Below are positions 40,136-48,347 of a DNA stretch of 64,000 nucleotides, piece by piece. Each line of letters opens with the position of its first letter. Position 1 is the first letter of the stretch. Both the position numbers and the translations under genes were made by a program. Below the pieces are notes generated by a model, which saw nothing but the letters and a program-made list of their open reading frames with translations, had not been told where the DNA came from and searched no databases. The stretch is taken from assembly GCF_014256275.1 (NCBI RefSeq), contig NZ_JACCFE010000002.1, forward strand, positions 3,266,001-3,330,000. Reading direction: 5' to 3'. Origin of the DNA: Rhodococcus sp. 4CII. GTDB taxonomy: Bacteria > Actinomycetota > Actinomycetes > Mycobacteriales > Mycobacteriaceae.

Positions 40136-41140
40136 TCAGCCGATGACGGACTCGGTGGCCGCATACGCCTTCTCCGCCGATGCCTTCTGCGCTCGCCACC
40201 ACGATTCGTTGTCGCGGTACCACCGCACGGTCGCCTCGAGGCCGCTGCGGAAATCCTCGTACTGCGGCGTCCAGCCCAGTTCGGTGCGCAACCGCGTCGA
40301 ATCGATCGCGTAGCGCAGGTCGTGGCCGGGGCGGTCGGTGACGAAGTCGAGGTCGTTCGTGTCGCGGCCGAACAGTTCGAGCAGCGTTCCGACGACGGTC
40401 CGGTTGTCGACCTCGCCGTCCGCGCCGATCAGGTACGTCTGACCGAGAGTCCCCTTCTCCAGGATCGTCCACACGGCGGAGTTGTGATCGTCGACGTGAA
40501 TCCAGTCGCGCACGTTCTTCCCGCTGCCGTACAGCCGGGGACGAACCCCGTCGATCAGATTGGTGATCTGCCGCGGAATGAACTTCTCGACGTGCTGGTA
40601 CGGACCGTAGTTGTTGGAACAGTTCGACAGGGTGGCCCGCACCCCGAACGACCGCGCCCACGCCCGCACCAGCAGATCGCTCGACGCCTTGGTCGCCGAG
40701 TACGGACTCGACGGGTTGTAGGGGGTCGACTCGGTGAAGCGCTCGGGGTCGTCCAACTCGAGGTCGCCGTACACCTCGTCGGTGGAGATGTGGTGGTAGC
40801 GGACGTCGTGGGTGCGGACGGCCTGCAACAGCGAGAACGTCCCCACCACGTTCGTCTGCACGAACGGTGACGGATCGGCCAGCGAGTTGTCGTTGTGCGA
40901 TTCCGCGGCGAAGTGGACCACCGCGTCCGCATCCGCGACCAACCGGTCCACCAGCGCGAAATCCGCCACATCGCCGTGCACGAACTCGATGCGGTCGGCC
41001 ACCGCGTCGAGTGACCGCCGGTTGCCGGCATACGTCAACGCGTCGAGCACCGTCACCTGCACGTCCGGCCGCTCGGCCACCGTCTGGTGCACGAAATTCG
41101 CACCGATGAACCCGGCGCCGCCGGTCACGAGAAGCCTCAT
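40136..41140 (-). CDS. rmlB: dTDP-glucose 4,6-dehydratase RmlB
   Basis: A 334-residue short-chain dehydratase making dTDP-4-keto-6-deoxyglucose for dTDP-rhamnose, which forms the arabinogalactan linker. NAD motif GGAGFIGANFV, the catalytic ISTDEVYG (Thr, Asp, Glu) and YSATKASSD (YxxxK), and NNYGPYQHVEKFIPRQI are all as in RmlB. The start at 41140 is the ATG just before RLLVTGGAG; longer readings would run into rmlA. It is divergent from rmlA-rmlC with 63 bases between starts. RmlD is not in the window. Confidence 0.97.
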   Translation of the reverse strand: MRLLVTGGAGFIGANFVHQTVAERPDVQVTVLDALTYAGNRRSLDAVADRIEFVHGDVADFALVDRLVADADAVVHFAAESHNDNSLADPSPFVQTNVVGTFSLLQAVRTHDVRYHHISTDEVYGDLELDDPERFTESTPYNPSSPYSATKASSDLLVRAWARSFGVRATLSNCSNNYGPYQHVEKFIPRQITNLIDGVRPRLYGSGKNVRDWIHVDDHNSAVWTILEKGTLGQTYLIGADGEVDNRTVVGTLLELFGRDTNDLDFVTDRPGHDLRYAIDSTRLRTELGWTPQYEDFRSGLEATVRWYRDNESWWRAQKASAEKAYAATESVIG

Positions 41141-41203
41141 GTGCACATACCCTAGTGTCGAGCCCGAGTTTCTATCCGACGCGAACACTGGAACACTGCG
41201 CAC

Positions 41204-42079
41204 ATGCGCGGAATCATCCTGGCAGGGGGCACGGGGTCCCGGTTGCACCCGATCACTCTCGGAGTGAGCAAGCAACTGGTCCCGGTCTACGACAAGCCGA
41301 TGATCTACTACCCGCTCTCCACCCTGATGCTGGCCAACATCCGGGACATCCTCGTCATCACCACCCCGCACGACGCCGAGCAGTTCCGCCGGCTTCTCGG
41401 CGACGGCTCCCAGTTCGGGGTGAACCTCACGTACAAGGTGCAGGCGGAACCGAACGGCCTCGCGCAGGCGTTCGTCCTCGGCGCCGATCACATCGGCAAC
41501 GAGGCCGTGTCCCTCGTGCTCGGCGACAACATCTTCTACGGCCCCGGCCTCGGTTCCCGGCTGAACCGCTTCGAGAACATCGACGGCGGCGCCGTGTTCG
41601 CCTACTGGGTGTCCGATCCCAGCTCCTACGGTGTCGTCGAATTCGACGACCGGGGCAGAGCCATCTCGATCGAGGAAAAACCCGCCACCCCGAAGTCGAA
41701 CTTCTCGGTCCCCGGGCTCTACTTCTACGACAACGACGTCGTCTCCATCGCGCGCGACCTCAAGCCGTCGGACCGCGGCGAATACGAGATCACCGACGTC
41801 AACCAGGCCTACCTGCAGGCCGGACGCCTGCAGGTCGAGGTACTGCCCCGCGGAACCGCCTGGCTCGACACGGGCACCGTCGATTCGCTGCTCGAGGCGG
41901 CGAACTTCGTCCGCACGCTCGAACACCGGCAGGGACTGAAGATCGGCGTCCCGGAAGAGGTCGCGTGGCGCCGCGGGTTCATCACCGACGACGAATTGTC
42001 CGCCCGCGCCGACACTCTCGGCAAGTCGGGGTACGGCGACTATCTCCTCGAACTCCTCGAGCGCGGCAAGGACTGGTGA
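41204..42079 (+). CDS. rmlA: Glucose-1-phosphate thymidylyltransferase RmlA
   Basis: A 291-residue nucleotidyltransferase joining dTTP and glucose-1-phosphate. It has the N-terminal RGIILAGGTGSRLHPIT, KPMIYYPLSTLMLA, the NGLAQAFVLG segment, the metal-binding LGDNIFYG and EKPATPKSNF, and FLDTGT-like AWLDTGTVDSLLEA. The size matches the family. It shares a promoter region with rmlB and overlaps nothing, with rmlC starting two bases after its stop. Confidence 0.98.
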   Translation: MRGIILAGGTGSRLHPITLGVSKQLVPVYDKPMIYYPLSTLMLANIRDILVITTPHDAEQFRRLLGDGSQFGVNLTYKVQAEPNGLAQAFVLGADHIGNEAVSLVLGDNIFYGPGLGSRLNRFENIDGGAVFAYWVSDPSSYGVVEFDDRGRAISIEEKPATPKSNFSVPGLYFYDNDVVSIARDLKPSDRGEYEITDVNQAYLQAGRLQVEVLPRGTAWLDTGTVDSLLEAANFVRTLEHRQGLKIGVPEEVAWRRGFITDDELSARADTLGKSGYGDYLLELLERGKDW

Positions 42080-42080
42080 C

Positions 42081-42677
42081 GTGGAATATCGCGAACTGAA
42101 GGTCCCGGGCGCCTGGGAGATCACCCCGCGACAGTTCGGCGACGACCGCGGCGTCTTCCTCGAATGGTTCAAGGGCTCGGAGTTCGAGGCCGCCGTCGGG
42201 CACAGCCTCGAACTCTCGCAGGCCAACTGCTCGGTGTCCGCCGCCGGTGTGCTGCGCGGCATCCACTACACCGACAACCCGCCCGGGCAGGCGAAATACG
42301 TCACCTGCGTCAAGGGCGCGTTCCTCGACGTCATCGTCGACCTGCGGGTCGGGTCACCGATGTTCGGGCAGTGGGATTCGGTGCTCATCGACGACGTCGA
42401 CCGCCGCGCCGTTTACCTGCCTGCGGGAGTCGGCCACGCAATCCTGTCCCTCGAGAACGCGTCCACGGTGATGTACCTGTGCTCGATCGAGTACGCCCCG
42501 GCGCTCGACCACGACCTCCATCCGCTCGATCCCGAACTGGGAATCGACTGGCCCACGACCGGCAGGGACGGCACCCCGCTGACGTTCCAGCTGTCCGAGA
42601 AGGATTCGGCCGCGCCGTCCCTGCAGCAGGCGCTGGACGCCGGAGTGCTCCCCACCTTCCCCAGGATGCGGGCATGA
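42081..42677 (+). CDS. rmlC: dTDP-4-dehydrorhamnose 3,5-epimerase RmlC
   Basis: A 198-residue cupin-fold epimerase. The catalytic-region motifs are RGIHYTDNPPGQAKYVTCVKGAFLDVIVDLR (with His) and YLPAGVGHAILSLE, and the C-terminal part covers the substrate site. It inverts C3 and C5 of dTDP-4-keto-6-deoxyglucose. GTG at 42081 is directly after the rmlA stop. Its own stop overlaps the next gene start by four bases, so rmlA-rmlC-SRPBCC are likely one transcript. Confidence 0.97.
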   Translation: MEYRELKVPGAWEITPRQFGDDRGVFLEWFKGSEFEAAVGHSLELSQANCSVSAAGVLRGIHYTDNPPGQAKYVTCVKGAFLDVIVDLRVGSPMFGQWDSVLIDDVDRRAVYLPAGVGHAILSLENASTVMYLCSIEYAPALDHDLHPLDPELGIDWPTTGRDGTPLTFQLSEKDSAAPSLQQALDAGVLPTFPRMRA

Positions 42678-43192
42678 CGACTGACATCAGCGAACGGCTG
42701 GAGGTCCGGCGGGCTGTCGCCGCGGACCCGGCAACGATCTTCGGACTCCTCTGCGACCCCGAGGGACATGTGGCGATCGACAGCTCCGGGATGCTGATGT
42801 CCGCGGAGGGCGACCGCGTCACGGCGGCGGGCGACACGTTCGTCGTGCACATGGACCGCGACGCGTTGAACGACTTCGACCTCGGGTTGTACGACGTGAC
42901 CGTGACCATCGAGACGTTCGTACCCGACCGGGAAATCTCCTGGAAGGTGCTCGGCCAGATCCGCCCGCAGATCGGGCACGTCTTCGGCTACCGGCTCGAG
43001 CCGATCGACGAGGGGACGATGGTGACGTCGTTCTACGACTGGTCGTCCATCGATCCGGTGTGGCGCGAGGCGGGGATCTTCCCGGTGATCTCCGAGAATG
43101 CCCTGCGCGCGACGCTCGGCATCCTCGCGCGGACGGTCGCCCCCGGACGTCCGCGACCGCAAATCGATCCACAGAATTGGAACGTGTTCTAG
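42674..43192 (+). CDS. SRPBCC family protein
   Basis: A 172-residue START/SRPBCC-fold protein. It begins LEVRRAVAADPATIFGLLCDPEGHVAI, a typical opening strand and helix, and ends with a long C-terminal helix (ISENALRATLGILARTVA). Members bind hydrophobic ligands or act as cyclase-like enzymes; the mycobacterial relatives are uncharacterised. The ATG overlaps rmlC by four bases (ATGA), which places it in the rhamnose operon. It precedes the enoyl-CoA hydratase gene by ten bases. Confidence 0.83.
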   Translation: MTTDISERLEVRRAVAADPATIFGLLCDPEGHVAIDSSGMLMSAEGDRVTAAGDTFVVHMDRDALNDFDLGLYDVTVTIETFVPDREISWKVLGQIRPQIGHVFGYRLEPIDEGTMVTSFYDWSSIDPVWREAGIFPVISENALRATLGILARTVAPGRPRPQIDPQNWNVF

Positions 43193-43202
43193 TATCGGAG
43201 GC

Positions 43203-44012
43203 GTGAACTTCGTCGTCGTCGACCACCCCCGGCCGGGCATCGCCCTGGTGACGCTCAACCGCCCGGAACGCATGAATGCGATGGCGTTCGACGTGATGAT
43301 CCCATTCCGCGACGCGCTCGAGGAGGTCAGCAACGACAACTCGGTGCGCGCGGTGGTGATCACCGGGGCGGGCCGCGGTTTCTGCTCCGGCGCCGACCAG
43401 CGGTCCGCGGGCACGCTCCCCCACGTCGACGGACTCACCCCGCCGACCGTCGCGCTGCGGGCCATGGAGATGCTCGACAACGTGGTGCTGTCGCTGCGCC
43501 GGATGCATCAGCCGGTGATCAGCGCGATCAACGGTGCCGCCATCGGCGGTGGGCTGTGCCTGGCACTCGCCTCCGACATCCGGATCGCGGCGGAGGACGC
43601 CTACTTCCGCGCGGCGGGCATCAACAACGGACTGACCGCGAGTGAGCTGGGCCTGAGCTACCTGCTGCCGCGGGCGATCGGTTCGTCCCGGGCGTTCGAG
43701 ATCATGCTGTCCGGGCGGGACGTGCACGCCGACGAGGCCGAGCGGATCGGACTCGTGTCGCGGAGCGTGCCCGGTGAGGACCTCCTGGACGAATGCTTCG
43801 ACCTCGCCGAGCGCATGTCACGGTTCTCCCGGCCGGGCCTGGAGTTGACCAAGCGCACGCTGTGGTCCGGCCTCGACGCCGCCTCCCTCGAGGCCCACAT
43901 CCACCAGGAAGGTCTCGGACAGCTGCTGGTGCGACTACTCACCGACAATTTCGAGGAGGCCACCGCCGCGCGGAAGGACAAGCGCGAACCGCAGTTCCGG
44001 GACCGACGTTAG
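43203..44012 (+). CDS. Enoyl-CoA hydratase/isomerase family protein
   Basis: A 269-residue crotonase-fold protein. The CoA-binding oxyanion segments are AVVITGAGRGFCSGADQ and AINGAAIGGGLCLALASDIRIAAED, and the later GLTASELGLSYLLPRAIG carries a Glu at the site used by hydratases. The second Glu of true hydratases is not clear, so it may be an isomerase or other crotonase. It has a GTG start at 43203, ten bases after the SRPBCC gene. It probably acts in fatty acid or sterol breakdown. Confidence 0.9.
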   Translation: MNFVVVDHPRPGIALVTLNRPERMNAMAFDVMIPFRDALEEVSNDNSVRAVVITGAGRGFCSGADQRSAGTLPHVDGLTPPTVALRAMEMLDNVVLSLRRMHQPVISAINGAAIGGGLCLALASDIRIAAEDAYFRAAGINNGLTASELGLSYLLPRAIGSSRAFEIMLSGRDVHADEAERIGLVSRSVPGEDLLDECFDLAERMSRFSRPGLELTKRTLWSGLDAASLEAHIHQEGLGQLLVRLLTDNFEEATAARKDKREPQFRDRR

Positions 44013-44028
44013 GGAGTATCTTTCGGAC

Positions 44029-44436
44029 ATGTCGAAGCCACCCCTGACACCGAAGGCCGCCGAGATGTTCGCTCGGCCCAACTACGCCACCATCGCCTGC
44101 GTCCGACCCGACGGGCAGCCCGTGTCCGTGGCCACCTGGTATCTGTACGAGGACGGCAGGGTACTGGTCAACATGGACGCCGAGCGCAAACGCCTCGACT
44201 ACCTGCGGAACGACCCGCGCGTGAGCCTCACCGCGATGGATCCCGCCGACTGGATCACCCACGTCAGCATCCAGGGCCGGGTGACGGAGTTCGTCGACGA
44301 CGAAGATCTCGCCGACATCGACCGCCTCGCGAAGCACTACAGCGGAAACCCCTACCCCGTGCGCGACCGGAAACGGGTCAGCGCGTGGATCGAGATCGAC
44401 ACCTGGCACGGCTGGGGTTCGCTGAAACAGTCCTGA
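44029..44436 (+). CDS. PPOX-class F420-dependent oxidoreductase
   Basis: A 135-residue split-barrel protein of the pyridoxamine-phosphate-oxidase-like F420 group. NYATIACVRPDGQPVSVATWYLY, then KRLDYLRNDPRVSLTAMDP and the VSIQGRVTEFVDDEDLADIDRLAKHY stretch follow the pattern of Rv-type F420 oxidoreductases. Members reduce biliverdin or other substrates, or bind F420 without a known reaction. It follows the enoyl-CoA hydratase by 16 bases and is probably cotranscribed. Confidence 0.9.
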   Translation: MSKPPLTPKAAEMFARPNYATIACVRPDGQPVSVATWYLYEDGRVLVNMDAERKRLDYLRNDPRVSLTAMDPADWITHVSIQGRVTEFVDDEDLADIDRLAKHYSGNPYPVRDRKRVSAWIEIDTWHGWGSLKQS

Positions 44437-44466
44437 CCGAATCCGCGCCGACGACGACACCCGGGC

Positions 44467-45543
44467 ATGACGACGCCCCGCGCCGCAACGGTCCTCGCCG
44501 TGGCCGCGGCGGTGATCGGCAGTCTGCTGCTGAGCGCACCGCCGGTCCGCGAGGCGGGACCGCCCGCGGTGACGGTGGCCCAGCCCGCCGCACCGCCCCC
44601 ACCGCCGCCGGTCGTTCTCGCCCCGGAGGAGGTCGAAGCCCGGGTGATCCCCGCGATCGTCACCCTCGTCTCGGATTCGGGTCTCGCCCAGACCGCGGGA
44701 ACGGGAATCGTGCTCACCCCCGACGGCGTCGTCCTCACCAACCATCACGTGATCGACGGCGCCCTCGACATCAGCGCGGTCACGCTCGGCACCGGCGCCG
44801 AGTACGACGCGGTCGTCCTCGGTTACGACAGTTCCCGCGACATCGCGGTACTCCAGTTGCAGGGTGCCGCCGACCTTCCTGCCGCGACCCTCGCGAAAGA
44901 CGCGACCGCCCGGATCGGAGACCCGGTGACCGCGGTGGGCAACGCGGAGGGTGGCGGAGTCCCGGTGGCGGCCCGCGGTTTCGTGACCGATCTCGGGCAG
45001 ACGATTACCGCCCGCAGTTCCACCGACGGCTCCCGAAATCGGTTGAACGGGTTGGTCCAGGTGGACGCGGCGGTCCGCCCCGGCGACTCCGGTGGCCCCC
45101 TCGTCGATGCCGGCGCCGCGGTGATCGGCGTCAACACCGCAGGCAACGCCGACTCCGACCCGTCGAAACCCGCTCCTGCACAACCGCGGTCGTATGCGGT
45201 GCCCATCGAGACCGCCATGACGGTCGTCGATCAGGTGCGCGCCGGACGAACGTCCGCGACCGTGCACGTCGGCGATACCGCCCTGCTCGGCATCAGCGTC
45301 ACCGACGACGACCGCGGGGCGGAGGTGCTGTGGGTCAGCATCGGCACCCCCGCCGACGAGGCCGGCATCGACATCGGCGACGTGGTCACCGAATTCGACG
45401 GAACCGCCGTCCGCTCGTCCGCCGATCTCAGCGAACAGATGATCGCCCGGCACCCCGGTGACGCGGTCGCGCTGCGCTGGCTCGACGACAGCGGACAACA
45501 GCGCTCGGCGACGATCGTCCTCGACGAGGGACCGCCCCGCTAA
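44467..45543 (+). CDS. HtrA-like serine protease with PDZ domain
   Basis: A 358-residue membrane-anchored protease. An N-terminal hydrophobic segment (residues about 8-25) precedes a Pro-rich linker. The trypsin-like domain has the catalytic triad His94 (LTNHHV), Asp125 (DIAVLQ) and Ser208 (GDSGGP). A PDZ domain follows from about residue 275 (LLGISVTDDDRGAEVLWVSIGTPADEAGIDIGDVVTEFDG). Such enzymes survey envelope proteins. It starts 30 bases after the PPOX gene. The last residues ILDEGPPR are normal for the family. Confidence 0.92.
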   Translation: MTTPRAATVLAVAAAVIGSLLLSAPPVREAGPPAVTVAQPAAPPPPPPVVLAPEEVEARVIPAIVTLVSDSGLAQTAGTGIVLTPDGVVLTNHHVIDGALDISAVTLGTGAEYDAVVLGYDSSRDIAVLQLQGAADLPAATLAKDATARIGDPVTAVGNAEGGGVPVAARGFVTDLGQTITARSSTDGSRNRLNGLVQVDAAVRPGDSGGPLVDAGAAVIGVNTAGNADSDPSKPAPAQPRSYAVPIETAMTVVDQVRAGRTSATVHVGDTALLGISVTDDDRGAEVLWVSIGTPADEAGIDIGDVVTEFDGTAVRSSADLSEQMIARHPGDAVALRWLDDSGQQRSATIVLDEGPPR

Positions 45544-45547
45544 TGCG

Positions 45548-46585
45548 TCATGCCGACTTGTCCCGGGCCACACCGTCGTCCGACCGCATCCGCGTCGCCA
45601 CGAAACGGGCGATACGGCGCAGCACCGCACGGCTTTCCGGCAGACCCGGCCACAGCGCCGGGAACGCATGCACCTGACCGTCCCAGATCTGCAATGTCGT
45701 CGGCACACCCGCAGCGCTCAGCCGATGGGCCATCAACTCCGAATCCGACCGCAGCACTTCACCTTCCGCGGCGATCAGCAACGACGGCGGCAGCCCCTCC
45801 AGGACGCCGTTCACCGGTGACAGCGCGGGGTCGAGCACACCGTCCACCTCACCACCGAGCCTGCCGATGGTGACGAGCGCCTCCACGGGGGCGAAGACGT
45901 CGCGGGCGGCGTTGGCGTGCACCAGTTTGTCGGCGCAGTCCAGGTCCAGCAGCGGCGACAGTCCGACCAGGCCCGCCGGCAGGTCGACACCCTCCTCCCG
46001 CGCCTTCAACGCCGTCGCGAACACGAGGAACCCGCCCGCGGAATCACCGGCGAACACCGTTCCGCCCGCGCGGGCCCCGTTCTCCAGCAACCACTTGTAC
46101 GCCGTCAGACAGTCGTCGACCGAACCGCTGATGTTCGTGTCGGGCAGTTGGCGGTAGCCCACGTGCATCACCGGCAATTGGGTCAGTTTCGCGATCGTCG
46201 CGACCACCGGCCGGTGCGTGTTCAGTCCGCAGCACAGGAATCCGCCGCCGTGCAGATACAGAACGACGCCGTCCCCCAGATCCGGTGACACCCCCGGTGC
46301 GCGCACGATCTCAGCGTCGAAACCCGGCAGTCGGACCTTCTGTCGGCGAATGCCGGAGGCGGGACGAAATCCCGCCGCCATGTCCAGCAGCGCCGCCCGG
46401 CGGATGGCCGACTCGTTGAGCGGAGCCATCCGCACCACGGGTCGGAGGAACCATCTGCACGCCTGGTAGAGAACCTGGGATTCGATACTCGGGCCCGCGA
46501 GCCGTGCCCCGGAACGGTATTGGACAGTCGGATTGCCGGTCCGCTGCTGCGCAGCCGGATTGCGGTCGTTCGGCACAGATTTCAT
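45548..46585 (-). CDS. Hormone-sensitive-lipase-type esterase
   Basis: A 345-residue alpha/beta hydrolase of the HSL group. The oxyanion motif is YLHGGGFL, the nucleophile is in FAGDSAGGFLVFA, and the acid and His appear in the late SLLIAAEGEVLRSDSELMAHRL and DGQVHAFPALW. The N-terminal cap (ALLDMAAGFRPA) covers the site. It likely hydrolyses short acyl esters. The start at 46585 is the first Met with suitable context; upstream Met codons would add a low-complexity Arg-rich stretch. It converges on the HtrA-like gene, four bases between stops. Confidence 0.9.
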   Translation of the reverse strand: MKSVPNDRNPAAQQRTGNPTVQYRSGARLAGPSIESQVLYQACRWFLRPVVRMAPLNESAIRRAALLDMAAGFRPASGIRRQKVRLPGFDAEIVRAPGVSPDLGDGVVLYLHGGGFLCCGLNTHRPVVATIAKLTQLPVMHVGYRQLPDTNISGSVDDCLTAYKWLLENGARAGGTVFAGDSAGGFLVFATALKAREEGVDLPAGLVGLSPLLDLDCADKLVHANAARDVFAPVEALVTIGRLGGEVDGVLDPALSPVNGVLEGLPPSLLIAAEGEVLRSDSELMAHRLSAAGVPTTLQIWDGQVHAFPALWPGLPESRAVLRRIARFVATRMRSDDGVARDKSA

Positions 46586-46733
46586 GCCTTCTCCCCTGGT
46601 CGCCGATACCCGTCGCCGTTGACGGATACGTAACTTCAACCTTGGAGTACCCGCTGCGGTCATGTGTCACTCATGCGCGCTTCGGCTCCAAGTCGTTATG
46701 ACGACTGCCCGAATCGTTATCGGCGCGGCCGTC

Positions 46734-47669
46734 TCACCCGAAATCGAGGTCGTCGAGCTCCTCGACCACGGTGACCTTCCGTTTGCGGCCCCCCATCATC
46801 CGGCCGAGACCGCGGCGTCCGCCCGTGTCCGCGTTGCCCGACGGCAGGATGCGCTGCGGCGCCACCCGGGGCTTCGCCACGGGCACGGGAGGCAGCGCTA
46901 CGGCCGGGGGCTCGACGGGGTCGGGAGTTGCGACGGGCGCACGGGGCGGAAGCGGGGCCTCCACGCGCTGGGGAGCTGCGACGGGTGCACGTGGCGGAAG
47001 CGGGGCCGGCTCGGTGCGTACCGGCCGCGGGGCGACGGACCGGACGGTCCGGTCGAGGCGGGGAACGACCGATTCACCCAGATCCACGTCGTCGAGGTCG
47101 ACGACCCAGCGCAATCGGTGCCCCAGCCCACGCTCCTGCAGCTCGGCCCAGATCTCGTCGTGCCACACCGAGGGCTCACCGCTACCGAACGCCCGCGAGT
47201 TGGCGCTGACCCACACCACGTCCTCGGACGGGCGACGGTCGGCGATGTCGAGGACCGTCAGCCAGTTCACCGTGGCGAGGTAGCCGTGCCGCTTCTTGTC
47301 CACGTACGGGCGTCGGCGCTGCAACTCGCGCCCGGCGACCTCGAGGTGCGAGGCATGCGCCGGTTCGATCACGTCGCAACCCATCGCCTCCAACTGCCGG
47401 GCCAGCGAATCGACGTACCCGTCGGCCTTGGCCCGCGCGGCGTCGACGAACACCGACAGGTCGTCGCGCAGACCGAGCCGGTCGTACATTCGCGCCTGCA
47501 CGGTGAGGGCGTCGATCATCGCAACCGATTCCCGCTGGTAACGGTGTGCGACCTCGACGAGGACGAGGCGAGGGATCAGCACCCGGCTGCCCCGGTCCAG
47601 TGCGTCGCGGACGAACGTCTCGAAGCGCGCGTCCCGGGTGACGGCCGAGGTGTCGAGAACAATCAGCAT
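46734..47669 (-). CDS. PIN-domain protein with proline-rich repeat tail
   Basis: A 311-residue protein. Residues 1-190 form a PIN-like nuclease domain: VLDTSAVTRDARF (first Asp), LVLVEVAHRY (Glu), and VLDIADRRPSEDVVWVSANSRAF (later Asp and Asn), with VWHDEIW close by. Residues about 215-285 are Pro/Ala/Val-rich with two near-identical 16-residue units (APLPPRAPVAAPQRVE and APLPPRAPVATPDPVE). The end is basic, then acidic (EELDDLDFG). It is not beside an antitoxin-like small gene, so it is probably not a classic toxin-antitoxin pair. The function is unknown. Confidence 0.8.
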   Translation of the reverse strand: MLIVLDTSAVTRDARFETFVRDALDRGSRVLIPRLVLVEVAHRYQRESVAMIDALTVQARMYDRLGLRDDLSVFVDAARAKADGYVDSLARQLEAMGCDVIEPAHASHLEVAGRELQRRRPYVDKKRHGYLATVNWLTVLDIADRRPSEDVVWVSANSRAFGSGEPSVWHDEIWAELQERGLGHRLRWVVDLDDVDLGESVVPRLDRTVRSVAPRPVRTEPAPLPPRAPVAAPQRVEAPLPPRAPVATPDPVEPPAVALPPVPVAKPRVAPQRILPSGNADTGGRRGLGRMMGGRKRKVTVVEELDDLDFG

Positions 47670-47790
47670 TGATCGATTCTCACCGAACGCGACTGCCGCG
47701 CCAGAGAAGTTGCTGAGTCGTTACCGAAATACCGCGGCCGGGCGTATCGCCCCACCGGCCAGGGCGTTGCCGCGCAGTTGCCCGCCGGCG

Positions 47791-48267
47791 CTAGTGAATC
47801 TTGAAGATCACCGCGCGCTGCACGACGAAATTGATGACCGTCGCCGTGCCCTGCGCGATGACGAACGCGAGCGGCAGACGCCACCATGTGTCGGGGAATG
47901 CGTGGTACATCACCCAGTTGAGACCCACCTGGACCGCGAACGTGACCGCGTAGAGGACCACGACGGCGACGAAGCGGGCCCGGCTCGGTTCGGCCTTGAA
48001 CGTCCACCGGCGGTTGATCAGATACGCGGTGGTGGTGCCCGCGATGAAACTGATCGACTTCGCCACGTTCACGGGGAGGCCGACCACCTGGAACAGCAGG
48101 AAGTACAGGCCGAAGTCGACGATCGCGGACAGTCCACCGGTCAGGACGAAACGGACGATCTGCGTCTTCAGGTCCAGGGCGTCGTCCGCGATGTTCTCGG
48201 TGACGGGGATCTCGACGGGGAGCGGAACGTGAGGTTCGTGCTCGTGACTCGGCTGGGTATCAGACAC
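47791..48267 (-). CDS. GtrA family membrane protein
   Basis: A 158-residue protein with four hydrophobic helices of the GtrA/DPMS group, matching Rv3789 next to dprE1 in mycobacteria. It opens with a charged cytoplasmic stretch (SHEHEPHVPLPVEI), then FVLTGGLSAIVDFGLYFLLFQ, the AYLINRRWTF signature, and two more helices. It may help move or organise decaprenyl-phospho-arabinose, or anchor AftA as suggested for the mycobacterial protein. GTG at 48267 is preferred over an upstream Met. It diverges from dprE1. Confidence 0.9.
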   Translation of the reverse strand: MSDTQPSHEHEPHVPLPVEIPVTENIADDALDLKTQIVRFVLTGGLSAIVDFGLYFLLFQVVGLPVNVAKSISFIAGTTTAYLINRRWTFKAEPSRARFVAVVVLYAVTFAVQVGLNWVMYHAFPDTWWRLPLAFVIAQGTATVINFVVQRAVIFKIH

Positions 48268-48286
48268 GACGACGAGGCTAGCGCCC

Positions 48287-48328
48287 TGTGAGTACTTCTT
48301 AACCGCCCGCGGCTGACAAATACTCACA
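48287..48328. repeat. GTGAGTA/TACTCAC palindrome at the gtrA-dprE1 spacer
   Basis: TGTGAGTA at 48287-48294 and TACTCACA at 48321-48328 are perfect complements with an imperfect inner part (CTTCTTAACCGCC...). It lies in the 80-base spacer between divergent gtrA and dprE1. It resembles the palindrome at 55547-55590 over most of its length. Confidence 0.6.
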
Positions 48329-48347
48329 AGCGGTAGCCTCTACCTCG

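Noticed and set aside
41141..42262. Upstream extension of RmlB across rmlA
   Set aside because: It has no domain, mirrors rmlA, and RmlB begins directly before RLLVTGGAG.
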